From the NCBI GenBank assembly GCA_964425135.1, contig CAYRKW010000003.1, forward strand, positions 20,887 through 84,886: a stretch of DNA of 64,000 nt. Reading direction: 5' to 3'. Every line of letters begins with the position of its first letter. Position 1 is the stretch's first letter. The notes below the pieces were generated by a model, which saw only the letters and a program-made list of their open reading frames with translations, was not told the DNA's origin and ran no database searches. Both the position numbers and the translations under genes were made by a program. Positions 8,201-16,757 of the stretch are shown here, piece after piece. This DNA is from CAYLLD01 sp964425135 (lineage in GTDB: Bacteria > Pseudomonadota > Alphaproteobacteria > Rhodobacterales > Rhodobacteraceae).

Positions 8201-10569
8201 GCTTCGATCTCCCCTTTGAAGAAAAGTCGCGCATCGGCAAAGTGCTCGTGCCGGGCCTTCCGGTGCTGCCCCATGGCGTCGAGCGTCACCCGATACAAGG
8301 CAGTGGCTCGCGCGCTGTCCAAATCGAGGCCGGCGACGAGATCACCATCGTCGATCGCGAAGGCCTGCAACCGGTCGAGATGGTCTTCTTCACCCCGGAC
8401 GGCGCATCTGACGCACGCAAAATCGGCGCAAAAGGCGGCCATGACCCGGCGGGCCTGCAAAGCTCGCTCACAAACGGTGACATATCCGGCCGCAAAGTGC
8501 TCACCGCATTGCAGGCAGCAGGCTTTGACATAGGCCGCGCGGACGGCACACTCCTCTTCGCCGAAGGCTCGCGCGCAGGCGACAGCGAGTGCTTCACCGC
8601 CTGCGAAGACGGCCTGCTGATTGTCTGCGCCGCTGGCACGGCCATGGACGCGCATAACCAGGATGTGCCGACCGAGGTGGATCTCTACATCCGCCGCGCC
8701 AACCCCTCCGAAGGCGTGGGCGGGATCAAACCGGCGGACCCTCTGGCCGATCCGATCCTGGATGAAAACATCCAACCCGGCCACGCCACCGCCTATAACG
8801 TGCGCAAAGGCCAGTTCATCCAGATCATGGACGTGCAGGGCCGCGAATGTACCGATTTCCAGTGCTTTGACGCCCGCGCGCTCGACAAACGGATCGAGCG
8901 GGACATCAACATGCAAACCACCCGCTCGCTGACCGGCGTCGATTATCCGGTGCCGGGCCTCCACTCAAAATTCTGGTCCGTTGATCAGCAACCGCTCGTT
9001 GAGATCGTGCAAGACACCTGCGGGCGCCACGACGCTTACGGCCTGTCGTGCTACCCGCGTTACTACGATGATGCAGGCTATCCGGGCCATATCAATTGCT
9101 CGGACAGCATCAACCGCGCCCTGAAACCCCATGGCGTGGCGCACCGCGTCGGCTGGCCGTCGATCAACTTCTTCTTCAACACCATGCTCGATGACACCCA
9201 TGTGCTGGGCCTTGACGATCCATGGTCGCGCCCTGGCGATTATGTGATGCTGCAAGCGCAAACCGATCTGGTCTGCGTCTCCACGGCCTGCCCCTGCGAT
9301 ATCGATGCGACAAATGCGTGGAACCCCACCGATATTCAGGTGCGGGTCTATAAAGAAAACGAAAATTTCCAGCGCTCGATAGGGTGGCGCAAGACACCGG
9401 AGGCAGATGTGGAACAGACCAAGGAAACCGGCTTTCATCCCTGTTTCGCAAAGCACACGGGCGATTTTGTCGAATATAACGGCTATTGGCTCGCCAATAC
9501 GATGAACCAACACGGCGCGATTGCCGAATACTGGGCCGCCCGCGAAAAAGCGGTGATTATGGACCTCTCGCCCTTGCGCAAATTCGAAGTGACCGGACCG
9601 GACGCAGAGGCACTTATGCAGATGTGCCTGACGCGGAACATCAAGAAGCTTTCGAACGGCGGCATCTTCTATACCGCGATGTGTTACGAACACGGCGGCA
9701 TGATCGATGATGGCACCGTGTTCCGGCTTGGCGATAACAATTTTCGCTGGATCGGCGGCAATGACACCTCCGGTAAATGGCTGCGCGATCAGGCGGAAAA
9801 GCACGGGCTGAACGCCTGGGTCAAATCCTCAACCGACCATCACCACAACATCGCCGTCCAGGGCCCGCTCTCGCGCGACATTCTCAGCCAAGTGCTCTGG
9901 ACCCATCCGGCCCATTCAACCGTCGAAGATCTGGCGTGGTTCCGCTTCACCCCCGCCCGTATCGGCGATCTGCAAGGCATCCCCGTTGTCCTCAGCCGCA
10001 CAGGATACTCAGGCGAATTGGGCTATGAGGTCTTCTGCCACCCCCGCGATGCGGTGAAGGTGTTCGAGGCGATCTGGAAAGTTGGCGAGCCCATGGGCCT
10101 GACGCCCCTTGGTCTGGAAGCGCTCGACATGCTGCGCATCGAAGCGGGTCTGATCTTCGCCAATTACGAGTTCTCCGACCAGACCGACCCGTTCGAGGCC
10201 GGGATCGGTTTCACCACTCCGCTCAAGACCCAGGACGACGACTTCATCGGCCGCGCCGCCATAGAAGAGCGCAAAGCCCACCCGCAAAAGAAACTTGTCG
10301 GTCTCGATATTATCGGAAATCAGGTGCCCGCCCACGGTGATTGTATCCGCGATGGCAAAGCGCAGGTCGGTGAGATCACCTCAGCAATGAAATCTCCCTA
10401 TCTTGGCAAAGTCATTGCGCTGGCGCGGGTCGATGTGGGCTACGCGCAGATCGGCACTCAGGTCGAAGTTGGCCAACTCGACGGCGAGCAAAAACGCCTT
10501 CAGGCGACCGTTGTGCGCTTCCCCCATTTCGACCCCACCAAAGAGCGCGTCAAAGGCAATTACGACTAA
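8197..10569 (+). CDS. tdm: Trimethylamine N-oxide demethylase (aldolase) Tdm
   Basis: Cytoplasmic enzyme that converts TMAO to dimethylamine and formaldehyde. The 790-aa product has the two-part layout of the family: an N-terminal DUF1989 region (about residues 20-390) and a C-terminal GcvT-like tetrahydrofolate-binding region (about 430-785). The Zn site reported for this family uses three Cys and one Asp. Matching candidates here are D220 (in ECTDFQCFD), C285, and C365/C367 (in STACPCD). Translation is coupled to tmoV. Formaldehyde could be captured on folate by the GcvT-like part. Confidence 0.95.
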   Translation: MSFDLPFEEKSRIGKVLVPGLPVLPHGVERHPIQGSGSRAVQIEAGDEITIVDREGLQPVEMVFFTPDGASDARKIGAKGGHDPAGLQSSLTNGDISGRKVLTALQAAGFDIGRADGTLLFAEGSRAGDSECFTACEDGLLIVCAAGTAMDAHNQDVPTEVDLYIRRANPSEGVGGIKPADPLADPILDENIQPGHATAYNVRKGQFIQIMDVQGRECTDFQCFDARALDKRIERDINMQTTRSLTGVDYPVPGLHSKFWSVDQQPLVEIVQDTCGRHDAYGLSCYPRYYDDAGYPGHINCSDSINRALKPHGVAHRVGWPSINFFFNTMLDDTHVLGLDDPWSRPGDYVMLQAQTDLVCVSTACPCDIDATNAWNPTDIQVRVYKENENFQRSIGWRKTPEADVEQTKETGFHPCFAKHTGDFVEYNGYWLANTMNQHGAIAEYWAAREKAVIMDLSPLRKFEVTGPDAEALMQMCLTRNIKKLSNGGIFYTAMCYEHGGMIDDGTVFRLGDNNFRWIGGNDTSGKWLRDQAEKHGLNAWVKSSTDHHHNIAVQGPLSRDILSQVLWTHPAHSTVEDLAWFRFTPARIGDLQGIPVVLSRTGYSGELGYEVFCHPRDAVKVFEAIWKVGEPMGLTPLGLEALDMLRIEAGLIFANYEFSDQTDPFEAGIGFTTPLKTQDDDFIGRAAIEERKAHPQKKLVGLDIIGNQVPAHGDCIRDGKAQVGEITSAMKSPYLGKVIALARVDVGYAQIGTQVEVGQLDGEQKRLQATVVRFPHFDPTKERVKGNYD

Positions 10570-10623
10570 CCCCGTTGCCATCGCGTCCAATCAACCGCCC
10601 GCTCCGGTTAAGATCTGGCGACC

Positions 10624-10674
10624 GTGCATCCGACTGTGCATAGATTGTGCATGGATTGTGCATGCAATGCGCAT
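10624..10674 (+). repeat. Phased GTGCAT motif array
   Basis: GTGCAT occurs at 10624, 10636, 10647 and 10658, and a variant GCGCAT at 10669. The spacings are 12, 11, 11 and 11 nt, about one helical turn. The linkers resemble GATT. The array sits in the convergent gap between tdm and tmm. The regular phasing suggests a protein-binding site rather than chance; the ligand is unknown. Confidence 0.6.
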
Positions 10675-10778
10675 CCCGCTCGCCGCCATTAACCCTTTAA
10701 AACAAGGCAATCCCGCATCGTTAACGATTTACCGATGCGCAGCAGCCATCCAAACCGCCAAACACCCGCAAAAACAGC

Positions 10779-10848
10779 TTCTTTGGTTCAAAAATATCCC
10801 GCTGCGCGCGCAAGCGCAAAACAAAGACGCGCGCCGCGCCAGCGGCGC
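10779..10848 (-). terminator. Two-hairpin 3'-end element, copy 1 (after tmm)
   Basis: Read in the tmm direction, a stem GCGCCGC / GCGGCGC with loop TGGC (10831-10848) is followed by GCGTC, a second stem GCGC-TTGC-GCGC, then AGCGGGATATTTTT and GAACCAAAGAAG. Two more copies with the same order occur at 22710 and 41872, each just after a stop codon. It is probably a transcription terminator or 3'-end stabiliser. Confidence 0.75.
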
Positions 10849-10863
10849 ACCGCAAGACCAAAC

Positions 10864-12198
10864 TCAGGTCTGCAAATAACTCTCCAAACTGTCATCCAGC
10901 GCATCCTTCCAGGCCGTATGATGCGCCGGCGCTTTGGTGCCAGTCATGGGTGAGACGTACCCGTGATTGCGAAACTCCATGATCCCTTTTTTCTTGTGCT
11001 TCTTCCACTCATAAAACGCCTGATTGGCCGCTTCGATGTCAAAGGAGGGATAATCCGTCTCGTCAATCAGCTCTTTGGTGTAAGCCCCCTGATAGGCAAT
11101 GCAGGCATAGTCATCCTCAAGCGCTGCCTCCGCTGCCTGCCGCGCCGCCACATCTGCCTCGCGTGACTTCAAATCAGGCACATCAATGCGCCCCATGATG
11201 ATATCGCGCACGTACCAGGCTTGGGCATCGAACATGTTGAACGTGTACCATTGATCCTGCATGCCCAGATAGAAAAGCTCAGGATTGCCGTTCCAAACCA
11301 CGCCTTTGTAAAGATCGTCCGACGCCAGAACATTCGGCGTCTTGAGCCGCAACTCATCGGGCAAAAACGGGAAGTGATGCTTGTAGCCGGTGCACAGAAC
11401 AATCGCATCAACTTCATGGGATGATCCATCGATGAAATGCGCAACCTTGCCCTCCATGCGATCAAGGCCAGACACTTCCGTCCAATTGTCCGGCCACGCA
11501 TATCCGGTCCCACCTGAACGGCTCGATTGCACTATGGATTTGACGCCGTATTTCCAAAGCTGCGATCCGATGTCCTCCGCCGAATAAGACGTCCCCATGA
11601 TCATCACGCGTTGCCCTGCAAACTCACGCGCATCACGGAAATCATGGGCGTGCAGAATGCGACCATTAAAGCGCTCAAAGCCGGGATATTCGGGCACATT
11701 TGGCACCGAAAAATGCCCCGTCGCCACCACCACATTGTCAAAAACCTCACGGGCTTCTGTATCATTGATCTCATCGCGCACGGTTACGCTAAATCTGCCA
11801 TCCTCAAAGCGCACATCGCGGACAATATGATCGAATTTGATCCAGTCGCGAATGCCCGCCTTCTCCACGCGCCCCTTAATATAATCGAATAAAACCGCGC
11901 GCGGCGGGTAGGAGGCAATGGGCTTTCCGAAATGCTCTTCAAAGGTGTAATCGGCGAACTCCAGACCCTCTTTGGGCCCGTTTGACCACAAATAGCGATA
12001 CATCGATCCATGGCACTGATTGCCATGCTCATCCACGCCGGTGCGCCAAGTGTAATTCCACAAACCGCCCCAATCCGACTGCTTCTCATAGCAGACAATT
12101 TCCGGAATATCCGCACCTTTTGCCTTGGCTGATTGAAAGGCCCGAAGCTGCGCCAGACCCGATGGTCCTGCACCAATGATGGCGATCCGTTTTCCCAT
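10864..12198 (-). CDS. tmm: Trimethylamine monooxygenase Tmm
   Basis: Flavin-containing monooxygenase that uses NADPH and O2 to oxidise trimethylamine to TMAO. The 444-aa product shows the FAD-binding motif GAGPSG (residues 9-14), an FMO-type segment FNGRILHAHDFRD, the NADPH-binding region MGTSYSAED, and the late ATG-type motif LCTGY. The start at 12198 (MGKRIAIIGAG) has GGGAG about 8 nt upstream; the frame stays open to 12288 but the extension has no family match. It is the last gene of the long minus-strand operon, 2 nt after DUF1330. Its product feeds the convergent tmoXWV-tdm set. Confidence 0.95.
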   Translation of the reverse strand: MGKRIAIIGAGPSGLAQLRAFQSAKAKGADIPEIVCYEKQSDWGGLWNYTWRTGVDEHGNQCHGSMYRYLWSNGPKEGLEFADYTFEEHFGKPIASYPPRAVLFDYIKGRVEKAGIRDWIKFDHIVRDVRFEDGRFSVTVRDEINDTEAREVFDNVVVATGHFSVPNVPEYPGFERFNGRILHAHDFRDAREFAGQRVMIMGTSYSAEDIGSQLWKYGVKSIVQSSRSGGTGYAWPDNWTEVSGLDRMEGKVAHFIDGSSHEVDAIVLCTGYKHHFPFLPDELRLKTPNVLASDDLYKGVVWNGNPELFYLGMQDQWYTFNMFDAQAWYVRDIIMGRIDVPDLKSREADVAARQAAEAALEDDYACIAYQGAYTKELIDETDYPSFDIEAANQAFYEWKKHKKKGIMEFRNHGYVSPMTGTKAPAHHTAWKDALDDSLESYLQT

Positions 12199-12200
12199 TT

Positions 12201-12491
12201 TCAAACTCCCTCGACGATTGTTTGGACTGAGGTTGATGCTGACATGCGCACTTTCTTTGCGCCAGCATATTCCTTTGAATGATACCACGCCTGCGCGGCG
12301 TCATAGGACGGGAAGCGGATGATCACATTCCGCTCTCCGGGAGGGACACCTTCATAGCTTTGCGATGTGCCTCCGCGTACCAGAAACTCACCCCCGAATT
12401 GATCAAGGATCGGCTGGACCTGCGCGACATAGGTTCTGTAGATTTCAGGGTCGGTGACCGTGATCTGCGCGATGACATACCCGAAGGCCAT
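12201..12491 (-). CDS. DUF1330 family protein
   Basis: A 96-aa ferredoxin-like-fold (dimeric alpha/beta barrel) protein. Visible hallmarks are the start MAFGYVIAQI, FLVRGG, and the end region VIIRFPSYDAAQAWYHSKEY, which is typical of DUF1330. The function of the family is not settled. It is packed between tmm and the 198-aa gene: its start overlaps the upstream stop by 1 nt (TGATG), and tmm begins 2 nt after its stop. A role in methylated-amine oxidation is suggested by position only. Confidence 0.88.
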   Translation of the reverse strand: MAFGYVIAQITVTDPEIYRTYVAQVQPILDQFGGEFLVRGGTSQSYEGVPPGERNVIIRFPSYDAAQAWYHSKEYAGAKKVRMSASTSVQTIVEGV

Positions 12492-13087
12492 CAGAGCCCC
12501 AAGGGGGAGGGAACCGCGCTACTCGCGTCCCAGTCCGGCTCAAATCCCAAAATGGTCGTATCGGCTGTAAGTGACGGATTAAACAGCGCATTATGCCAAT
12601 AGGTTGACTGATAAAGCGGATTTTTCTCAGTCAGTTTCCACACTTTGCAATCAAGCGTGAACTCCTGATTATAGGCACTGAAGTAGAGCGTCACCCGATC
12701 CGCTTGCCGGATGGCCTGCGCGCCTTTGCTCTTGGGCGGAAAGGTCGCGGTGAGCGTGTCAGAAAACTCGCGCGCCTTTTGGTAATGGGTCGATGAGAAA
12801 AATTGGATCGCCTTGTCACGCCGCTGCGCCGGATCATTGGTGCGCTTGACCATATGCTGCATCTCGGGCGTAACCGAATAGGCGGGCAGCTTGTTAATGA
12901 GCGTGATGATATGGCCCATCGGCTCATCCGCGCCCTTAAGCGTGAGGGCCGGCATGATGCTGTCGTCAGGGCGGCCGTCAAACTCGCGCATTGCCATTTG
13001 CCGCACACGGCACTGCCATTTCAAAAACGCATCGCGCAGCGGGTGTTGTTGCGGGGCCTGCCCCAAAATCTGAGCAACGGCGCTCAT
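12491..13087 (-). CDS. Conserved operon protein, 198 aa, function unknown
   Basis: No family is recognised. The product is soluble, with no signal peptide or membrane segment. It is rich in charged and aromatic residues, ending in WHNALFNPS and a Pro-rich tail. It overlaps the amidase gene by 4 nt (ATGA) and DUF1330 by 1 nt (TGATG), so it is certainly translated as part of the tmm operon. A role in trimethylamine or methylamine use is inferred from this tight coupling alone. Confidence 0.8.
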   Translation of the reverse strand: MSAVAQILGQAPQQHPLRDAFLKWQCRVRQMAMREFDGRPDDSIMPALTLKGADEPMGHIITLINKLPAYSVTPEMQHMVKRTNDPAQRRDKAIQFFSSTHYQKAREFSDTLTATFPPKSKGAQAIRQADRVTLYFSAYNQEFTLDCKVWKLTEKNPLYQSTYWHNALFNPSLTADTTILGFEPDWDASSAVPSPLGL

Positions 13088-13932
13088 GCGACATCCTTTT
13101 TCGCTGGAGGCGTCAGATCAAAGGTAACATCATGTTGCAGCGACGGAATACGGCCCCGCGCCTTGGCAACCTCGTCCAGATCAATCGTCGCCTGAACCAC
13201 GCCTCGAAGCGCGCCGCCATCGGCCACAACGCGGCCCCATGGATCAACGATGAGCGAATGGCCGTAGCTTTCGCCGCCGCCCTCGACCGGACCGATTGCA
13301 CAGGGCGAGATGACAAACGCACCGTTCTCAATTGCGCGCGCACGGTTGAGCACATGCCAATGCGCCTCACCGGTTTTCTTGGTGAAGGCAGCGGGCACTG
13401 CAAGGATTTCCGCGCCATCCTGCGCCAGTTCCCGATAAAGCTGCGCAAACCGCAAATCATAGCAAATCGTATGCCCAATTTTCGCAAAGGGCGTCTCGAT
13501 CAGCGTCGTCGCATCGCCGGGGATCACCCGCGCGCTTTCGCGGTAGACTTCGGTTTCCGAAAGTTGAATATCGAACAGGTGCAGTTTGTCATAACGGCTT
13601 CGGATCTCCCCGTCAGGGCCAATCATAAAGCCACGATTGTAAAACTTTCCGTCCCGCCCTGTGATCGCAATCGAGCCGATCATGATCCACAAGGATTTGT
13701 CGCGCGCATAATCCCGAATTCCGTTCAGGAACGGATGATCGCTCTCGCGCGCGTGGGGCGGGGCGAAGAGCGCGCCATCGGTGCGCAATCCGCCGCAGTA
13801 TTCTGGCAGCGCCAACATTTGCGCGCCTGCACCCCGCGCAGCTTCGGCCAATGACAAGGCTTCATTCAGCGCTGTGCCAAAGTCTGGTTTGGGACGGGTT
13901 TGCAGGCAGGCAATGTTGAACGGGCGGGACAT
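13084..13932 (-). CDS. Carbon-nitrogen hydrolase (nitrilase / Nit2-type amidase)
   Basis: Cytoplasmic amidase of 282 aa. The catalytic triad of the nitrilase superfamily is visible: Glu in ALPEYC, Lys in YDKLHLF, and Cys in TICYDLRF. The pattern is closest to Nit1/Nit2 (omega-amidase) enzymes. It overlaps both neighbours, so it belongs to the methylamine operon. Hydrolysis of an amide from the pathway, such as gamma-glutamylmethylamide or alpha-ketoglutaramate, is an attractive but unproven idea. Confidence 0.92.
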   Translation of the reverse strand: MSRPFNIACLQTRPKPDFGTALNEALSLAEAARGAGAQMLALPEYCGGLRTDGALFAPPHARESDHPFLNGIRDYARDKSLWIMIGSIAITGRDGKFYNRGFMIGPDGEIRSRYDKLHLFDIQLSETEVYRESARVIPGDATTLIETPFAKIGHTICYDLRFAQLYRELAQDGAEILAVPAAFTKKTGEAHWHVLNRARAIENGAFVISPCAIGPVEGGGESYGHSLIVDPWGRVVADGGALRGVVQATIDLDEVAKARGRIPSLQHDVTFDLTPPAKKDVA

Positions 13933-14345
13933 CAGAATTTCATGTAAGCCTTGCGCAAGCTGACCAGAGGGTGACGGTCCGACATCTGGAATTTGATCAG
14001 CAATTCGCGCGCAATCATGTCGCGATCCTGCTGATTATCCGGCAGTTTGATACTGTCCGGCACGCGCACCCAGCCGTTGATATTGCGATCAAACACCGCA
14101 GGCATGCCGTCCTCGTAGCCCATATGAACGTCTTCGAGCCAGTTCAGATCGTCCCAGCCCATCACTTCCATATATTCGGTCAAAAACGGCGTGATCCGCG
14201 CGTAGTCGGGGACGAGGTTAACGTCGTATCGATAGCCGATATGCTGGCCGATTTCCTTTTCACGCTCGCTCTCGAGCCCGTCTTTATCTTTCAAAAACTG
14301 GTCGACATCCTTGATCTCGGAGCCGCGATATTGTGTTCCAGCCAT
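13932..14345 (-). CDS. Conserved operon protein, 137 aa, function unknown
   Basis: Not recognised. A soluble, acidic N-terminal half (KDVDQFLKDKDGLESER) is followed by a segment rich in aromatic residues and ending in SLRKAYMKF. There is no signal peptide or membrane segment. It lies 57 nt after mgsC and overlaps the amidase start by 1 nt (TGATG). The position between the N-methylglutamate synthase genes and the amidase suggests a part in that pathway. Confidence 0.8.
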   Translation of the reverse strand: MAGTQYRGSEIKDVDQFLKDKDGLESEREKEIGQHIGYRYDVNLVPDYARITPFLTEYMEVMGWDDLNWLEDVHMGYEDGMPAVFDRNINGWVRVPDSIKLPDNQQDRDMIARELLIKFQMSDRHPLVSLRKAYMKF

Positions 14346-14371
14346 GTGTTGTCTCCTCGTGAGGGAAGAGG

Positions 14372-14393
14372 CCCCGGATCCGGGTCCGGGGCG
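14372..14393 (-). repeat. GC-rich palindrome after mgsC
   Basis: GCCCCGGA and TCCGGGGC form a compact hairpin around CCGGG. It belongs to the same palindrome family as those at 15817-15840 and 16758-16813, all in gaps of the mgs operon. Confidence 0.65.
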
Positions 14394-14402
14394 GGTTGTT
14401 GC

Positions 14403-15767
14403 TTAAAGGTGATGGTAGTCTTCAACGCCAACCGTGTGGTTGGTGCCCGCAAGCGGAACGCCTGCCATGGCGGATGCTTCCATCGTGAGCGCTGCCAGAT
14501 CTTCCGGCTCAAGGCTGTGCAGATTGGTCTTACCACAGGCGCGGGCAAAGAGCTGCGCTTCGATGGTTAGCGTGTGCAGGAAGTTGTAGACCCGCTCGGC
14601 GGCTTCATCGGGATCAAGACGCTCGCGCAGTTTTGGGTCTTGCGTGGCCACGCCGACCGGACAACGGCCTGTGTGACAGTGATAGCAATAGCCTGGCTCT
14701 GCGCCAATTTCCTCAGGGTAGTTCGCCTCCGGGATATCCTTATTGCAATTGAGCGCCATCATCACCGAGTGACCCAGAGCAATCGCATCCGCGCCCAAAG
14801 CAATCGCCTTGGCCACATCCGCACCGTTACGCACACCGCCCGCGTAGATCAGGCTGATCTCGCCGCGCTTGCCCAGATCGTCGATGGCCTTGCGGGCCTG
14901 ACGGATCGCAGCAATGCCCGGAACGCCGGTATCTTCGGTGGCAAGGTGCGGACCAGCGCCGGTGCCGCCTTCCATACCATCAATATATATGCTGTCCGGG
15001 TTACATTTGACCGCCATGCGCACGTCATCATAGACCCGCGCCGCGCCCAGTTTGAGCTGGATCGGAATCTGGCCGTTGGTCACTTCGCGGATTTCCTCGA
15101 TCTTCAGCGCCAGATCGTCCGGTCCCAGCCAATCCGGGTGACGGGCAGGGGAGCGTTGGTCGATACCAGCAGGCAGGGAGCGCATCTCGGCAACCTGATC
15201 GGTGACTTTTTGACCCATCAAGTGACCGCCAAGGCCAACTTTGCAGCCCTGGCCGATGAAGAATTCGCATCCGTCTGCAAGAACAAGGTGGTTGGGGTTA
15301 AAGCCGTAGCGCGACTGAATGCACTGGTAGAACCATTTCGAGCTATAGCGCCGCTCGTCCGGGATCATCCCGCCTTCGCCTGAGCAGGTCGCAGTACCCG
15401 CCATGGTCGCACCGCGCGCCAGCGCCGTTTTGGCTTCATAGGAAAGCGCGCCGAAGCTCATGCCCGTCACATAGACCGGAATGTCCAGATCAAGCGGACG
15501 TCCCGCATTTGGCCCGATGATCGTGCGGGTTTCACATTTCTCCCGATATCCCTCGATGACAAAGCGGGTCAGGGTGCCCGGCAGAAATGTCAGATCATCC
15601 CAATGCGGGATTTTCTTGAACAGCGAAAAGCCCCGCATCCGATACCGGCCCAGCTCGGCCTTGATATGGATGTCGTCCATGACGCGCGGCGGAAAGACAA
15701 AGCTCTCTCCAAGCCGGTTAACATCACGGGGCAGGGCGGGTTTGCGTGGCATGTCTCCGTCGGCCAT
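14403..15767 (-). CDS. mgsC: N-methylglutamate synthase subunit C (glutamate synthase-like, FMN)
   Basis: Catalytic subunit related to the FMN-binding domain of the large glutamate synthase chain. With MgsA and MgsB it makes N-methylglutamate from methylamine (or gamma-glutamylmethylamide) and glutamate. The product is 454 aa from the chosen start MADGDMPRK at 15767, which has AAAGGAAA about 6 nt upstream; an ATG at 15794 is also in frame. The iron-sulfur motif CYHCHTGRCPVG is seen near residue 375, and FMN-barrel segments such as YIDGMEGGTGAGP are clear. Confidence 0.93.
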   Translation of the reverse strand: MADGDMPRKPALPRDVNRLGESFVFPPRVMDDIHIKAELGRYRMRGFSLFKKIPHWDDLTFLPGTLTRFVIEGYREKCETRTIIGPNAGRPLDLDIPVYVTGMSFGALSYEAKTALARGATMAGTATCSGEGGMIPDERRYSSKWFYQCIQSRYGFNPNHLVLADGCEFFIGQGCKVGLGGHLMGQKVTDQVAEMRSLPAGIDQRSPARHPDWLGPDDLALKIEEIREVTNGQIPIQLKLGAARVYDDVRMAVKCNPDSIYIDGMEGGTGAGPHLATEDTGVPGIAAIRQARKAIDDLGKRGEISLIYAGGVRNGADVAKAIALGADAIALGHSVMMALNCNKDIPEANYPEEIGAEPGYCYHCHTGRCPVGVATQDPKLRERLDPDEAAERVYNFLHTLTIEAQLFARACGKTNLHSLEPEDLAALTMEASAMAGVPLAGTNHTVGVEDYHHL

Positions 15768-15816
15768 TTGTATTTCCTTTCGGTGCGTACCCATCAGGCA
15801 CGAGAATTCTGGAGGA

Positions 15817-15840
15817 GGCCCCGGATCGATGTCCGGGGCC
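15817..15840 (-). repeat. GC-rich palindrome between mgsB and mgsC
   Basis: GGCCCCGGA and TCCGGGGCC (9-bp arms) form a hairpin in the mgsB-mgsC gap, of the same type as at 14372. There is no U-run, so it is more likely a processing or stability signal, or a dispersed palindromic repeat, than a terminator. Confidence 0.65.
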
Positions 15841-15855
15841 GCGTTGCAACGTTGC

Positions 15856-16725
15856 TTACAAGATCAGCTTCTTCTCGTTTGGCTCGAGATTGTCGTAGTT
15901 CCAAAGCTGCTTGCCTGCGACGATCTTGGTGAAGTGATCCACGCCCTTGTCGGGCATCATGCCGTATTGGGTCAGCTTGCGCGTGAGCCACGCCTTGTCG
16001 AGATCGGTGAGTTCGGCCTCGACAGCATCCACACCGCAAGAGGCAATATCACCGCCGATGTAGATGGTGCCGTCATACATACTATCGCCAAGGTTTTTGC
16101 CTGCATTGCCGCAGACCACCATCCGGCCTCGCTGCATCATAAAGCCCGACAGCGCGCCGGTGTCGCCACCCACGATGATCGTGCCGCCCTTCATATCGAT
16201 GCCTGTGCGCGAGCCGACAGAGCCGCGACACACCAGATCACCGCCGCGGATCGCCGCACCAAAGGTGGAGCCTGCGTTCTTTTCGATCATCACTGTGCCG
16301 GACATCATGTTCTCTCCACAAGACCAGCCAACGCGGCCATTGATGCGCACATTCGGCCCGTCGATCAGACCAACGCCGAAGTATCCGGTTGATCCTTCGA
16401 TGATCAGGTTGAGCTTTGAGAGGATCCCCACGCCCAGCGAGTGCATGCCGCGTGGGTTCTGGATGACAATCGTGCCGTATCCCTCAGCCATCAACTCGCG
16501 GATCGCGCTGTTGATTTGGGTCGTTGTTTTGCCATCCGCGTCAATCTCGGTGCGCTTGTTGAAATCAACATCCGGCGCCCATGGGTAGGTGAAGCGCTCG
16601 GACGCATCCTCATCAAACTCGATGTAGAGCGAGCGACCGGTAAGCTGTTCGGTGGTCATGCCCAGAGCAGCCACCCGCTCCTCCTGGGTCATCTGCTTAA
16701 GTTCGGCGTCAGATACGGCTGCCAT
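15856..16725 (-). CDS. mgsB: N-methylglutamate synthase subunit B (GXGXG domain)
   Basis: Structural subunit of 289 aa, equal to the C-terminal GXGXG beta-helix domain of large glutamate synthase. Repeated glycine motifs occur through the middle, for example MKGGTIIVGGDTG, RGRMVVCGNAG and MYDGTIYIGGD. It would bridge the amidotransferase-like MgsA and the FMN subunit MgsC. A strong GGAGGGG ribosome-binding site precedes the ATG. The short C-terminal part after about residue 235 is helical and charged. Confidence 0.92.
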   Translation of the reverse strand: MAAVSDAELKQMTQEERVAALGMTTEQLTGRSLYIEFDEDASERFTYPWAPDVDFNKRTEIDADGKTTTQINSAIRELMAEGYGTIVIQNPRGMHSLGVGILSKLNLIIEGSTGYFGVGLIDGPNVRINGRVGWSCGENMMSGTVMIEKNAGSTFGAAIRGGDLVCRGSVGSRTGIDMKGGTIIVGGDTGALSGFMMQRGRMVVCGNAGKNLGDSMYDGTIYIGGDIASCGVDAVEAELTDLDKAWLTRKLTQYGMMPDKGVDHFTKIVAGKQLWNYDNLEPNEKKLIL

Positions 16726-16757
16726 TTGGCCCCTCCGTCAGTGTTGATGTCGTGCCC

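Noticed and set aside
10624..10674. GTGCAT array as plasmid replication iterons
   Set aside because: There is no rep gene, partition gene or AT-rich origin nearby. It is reported only as an unexplained phased repeat.
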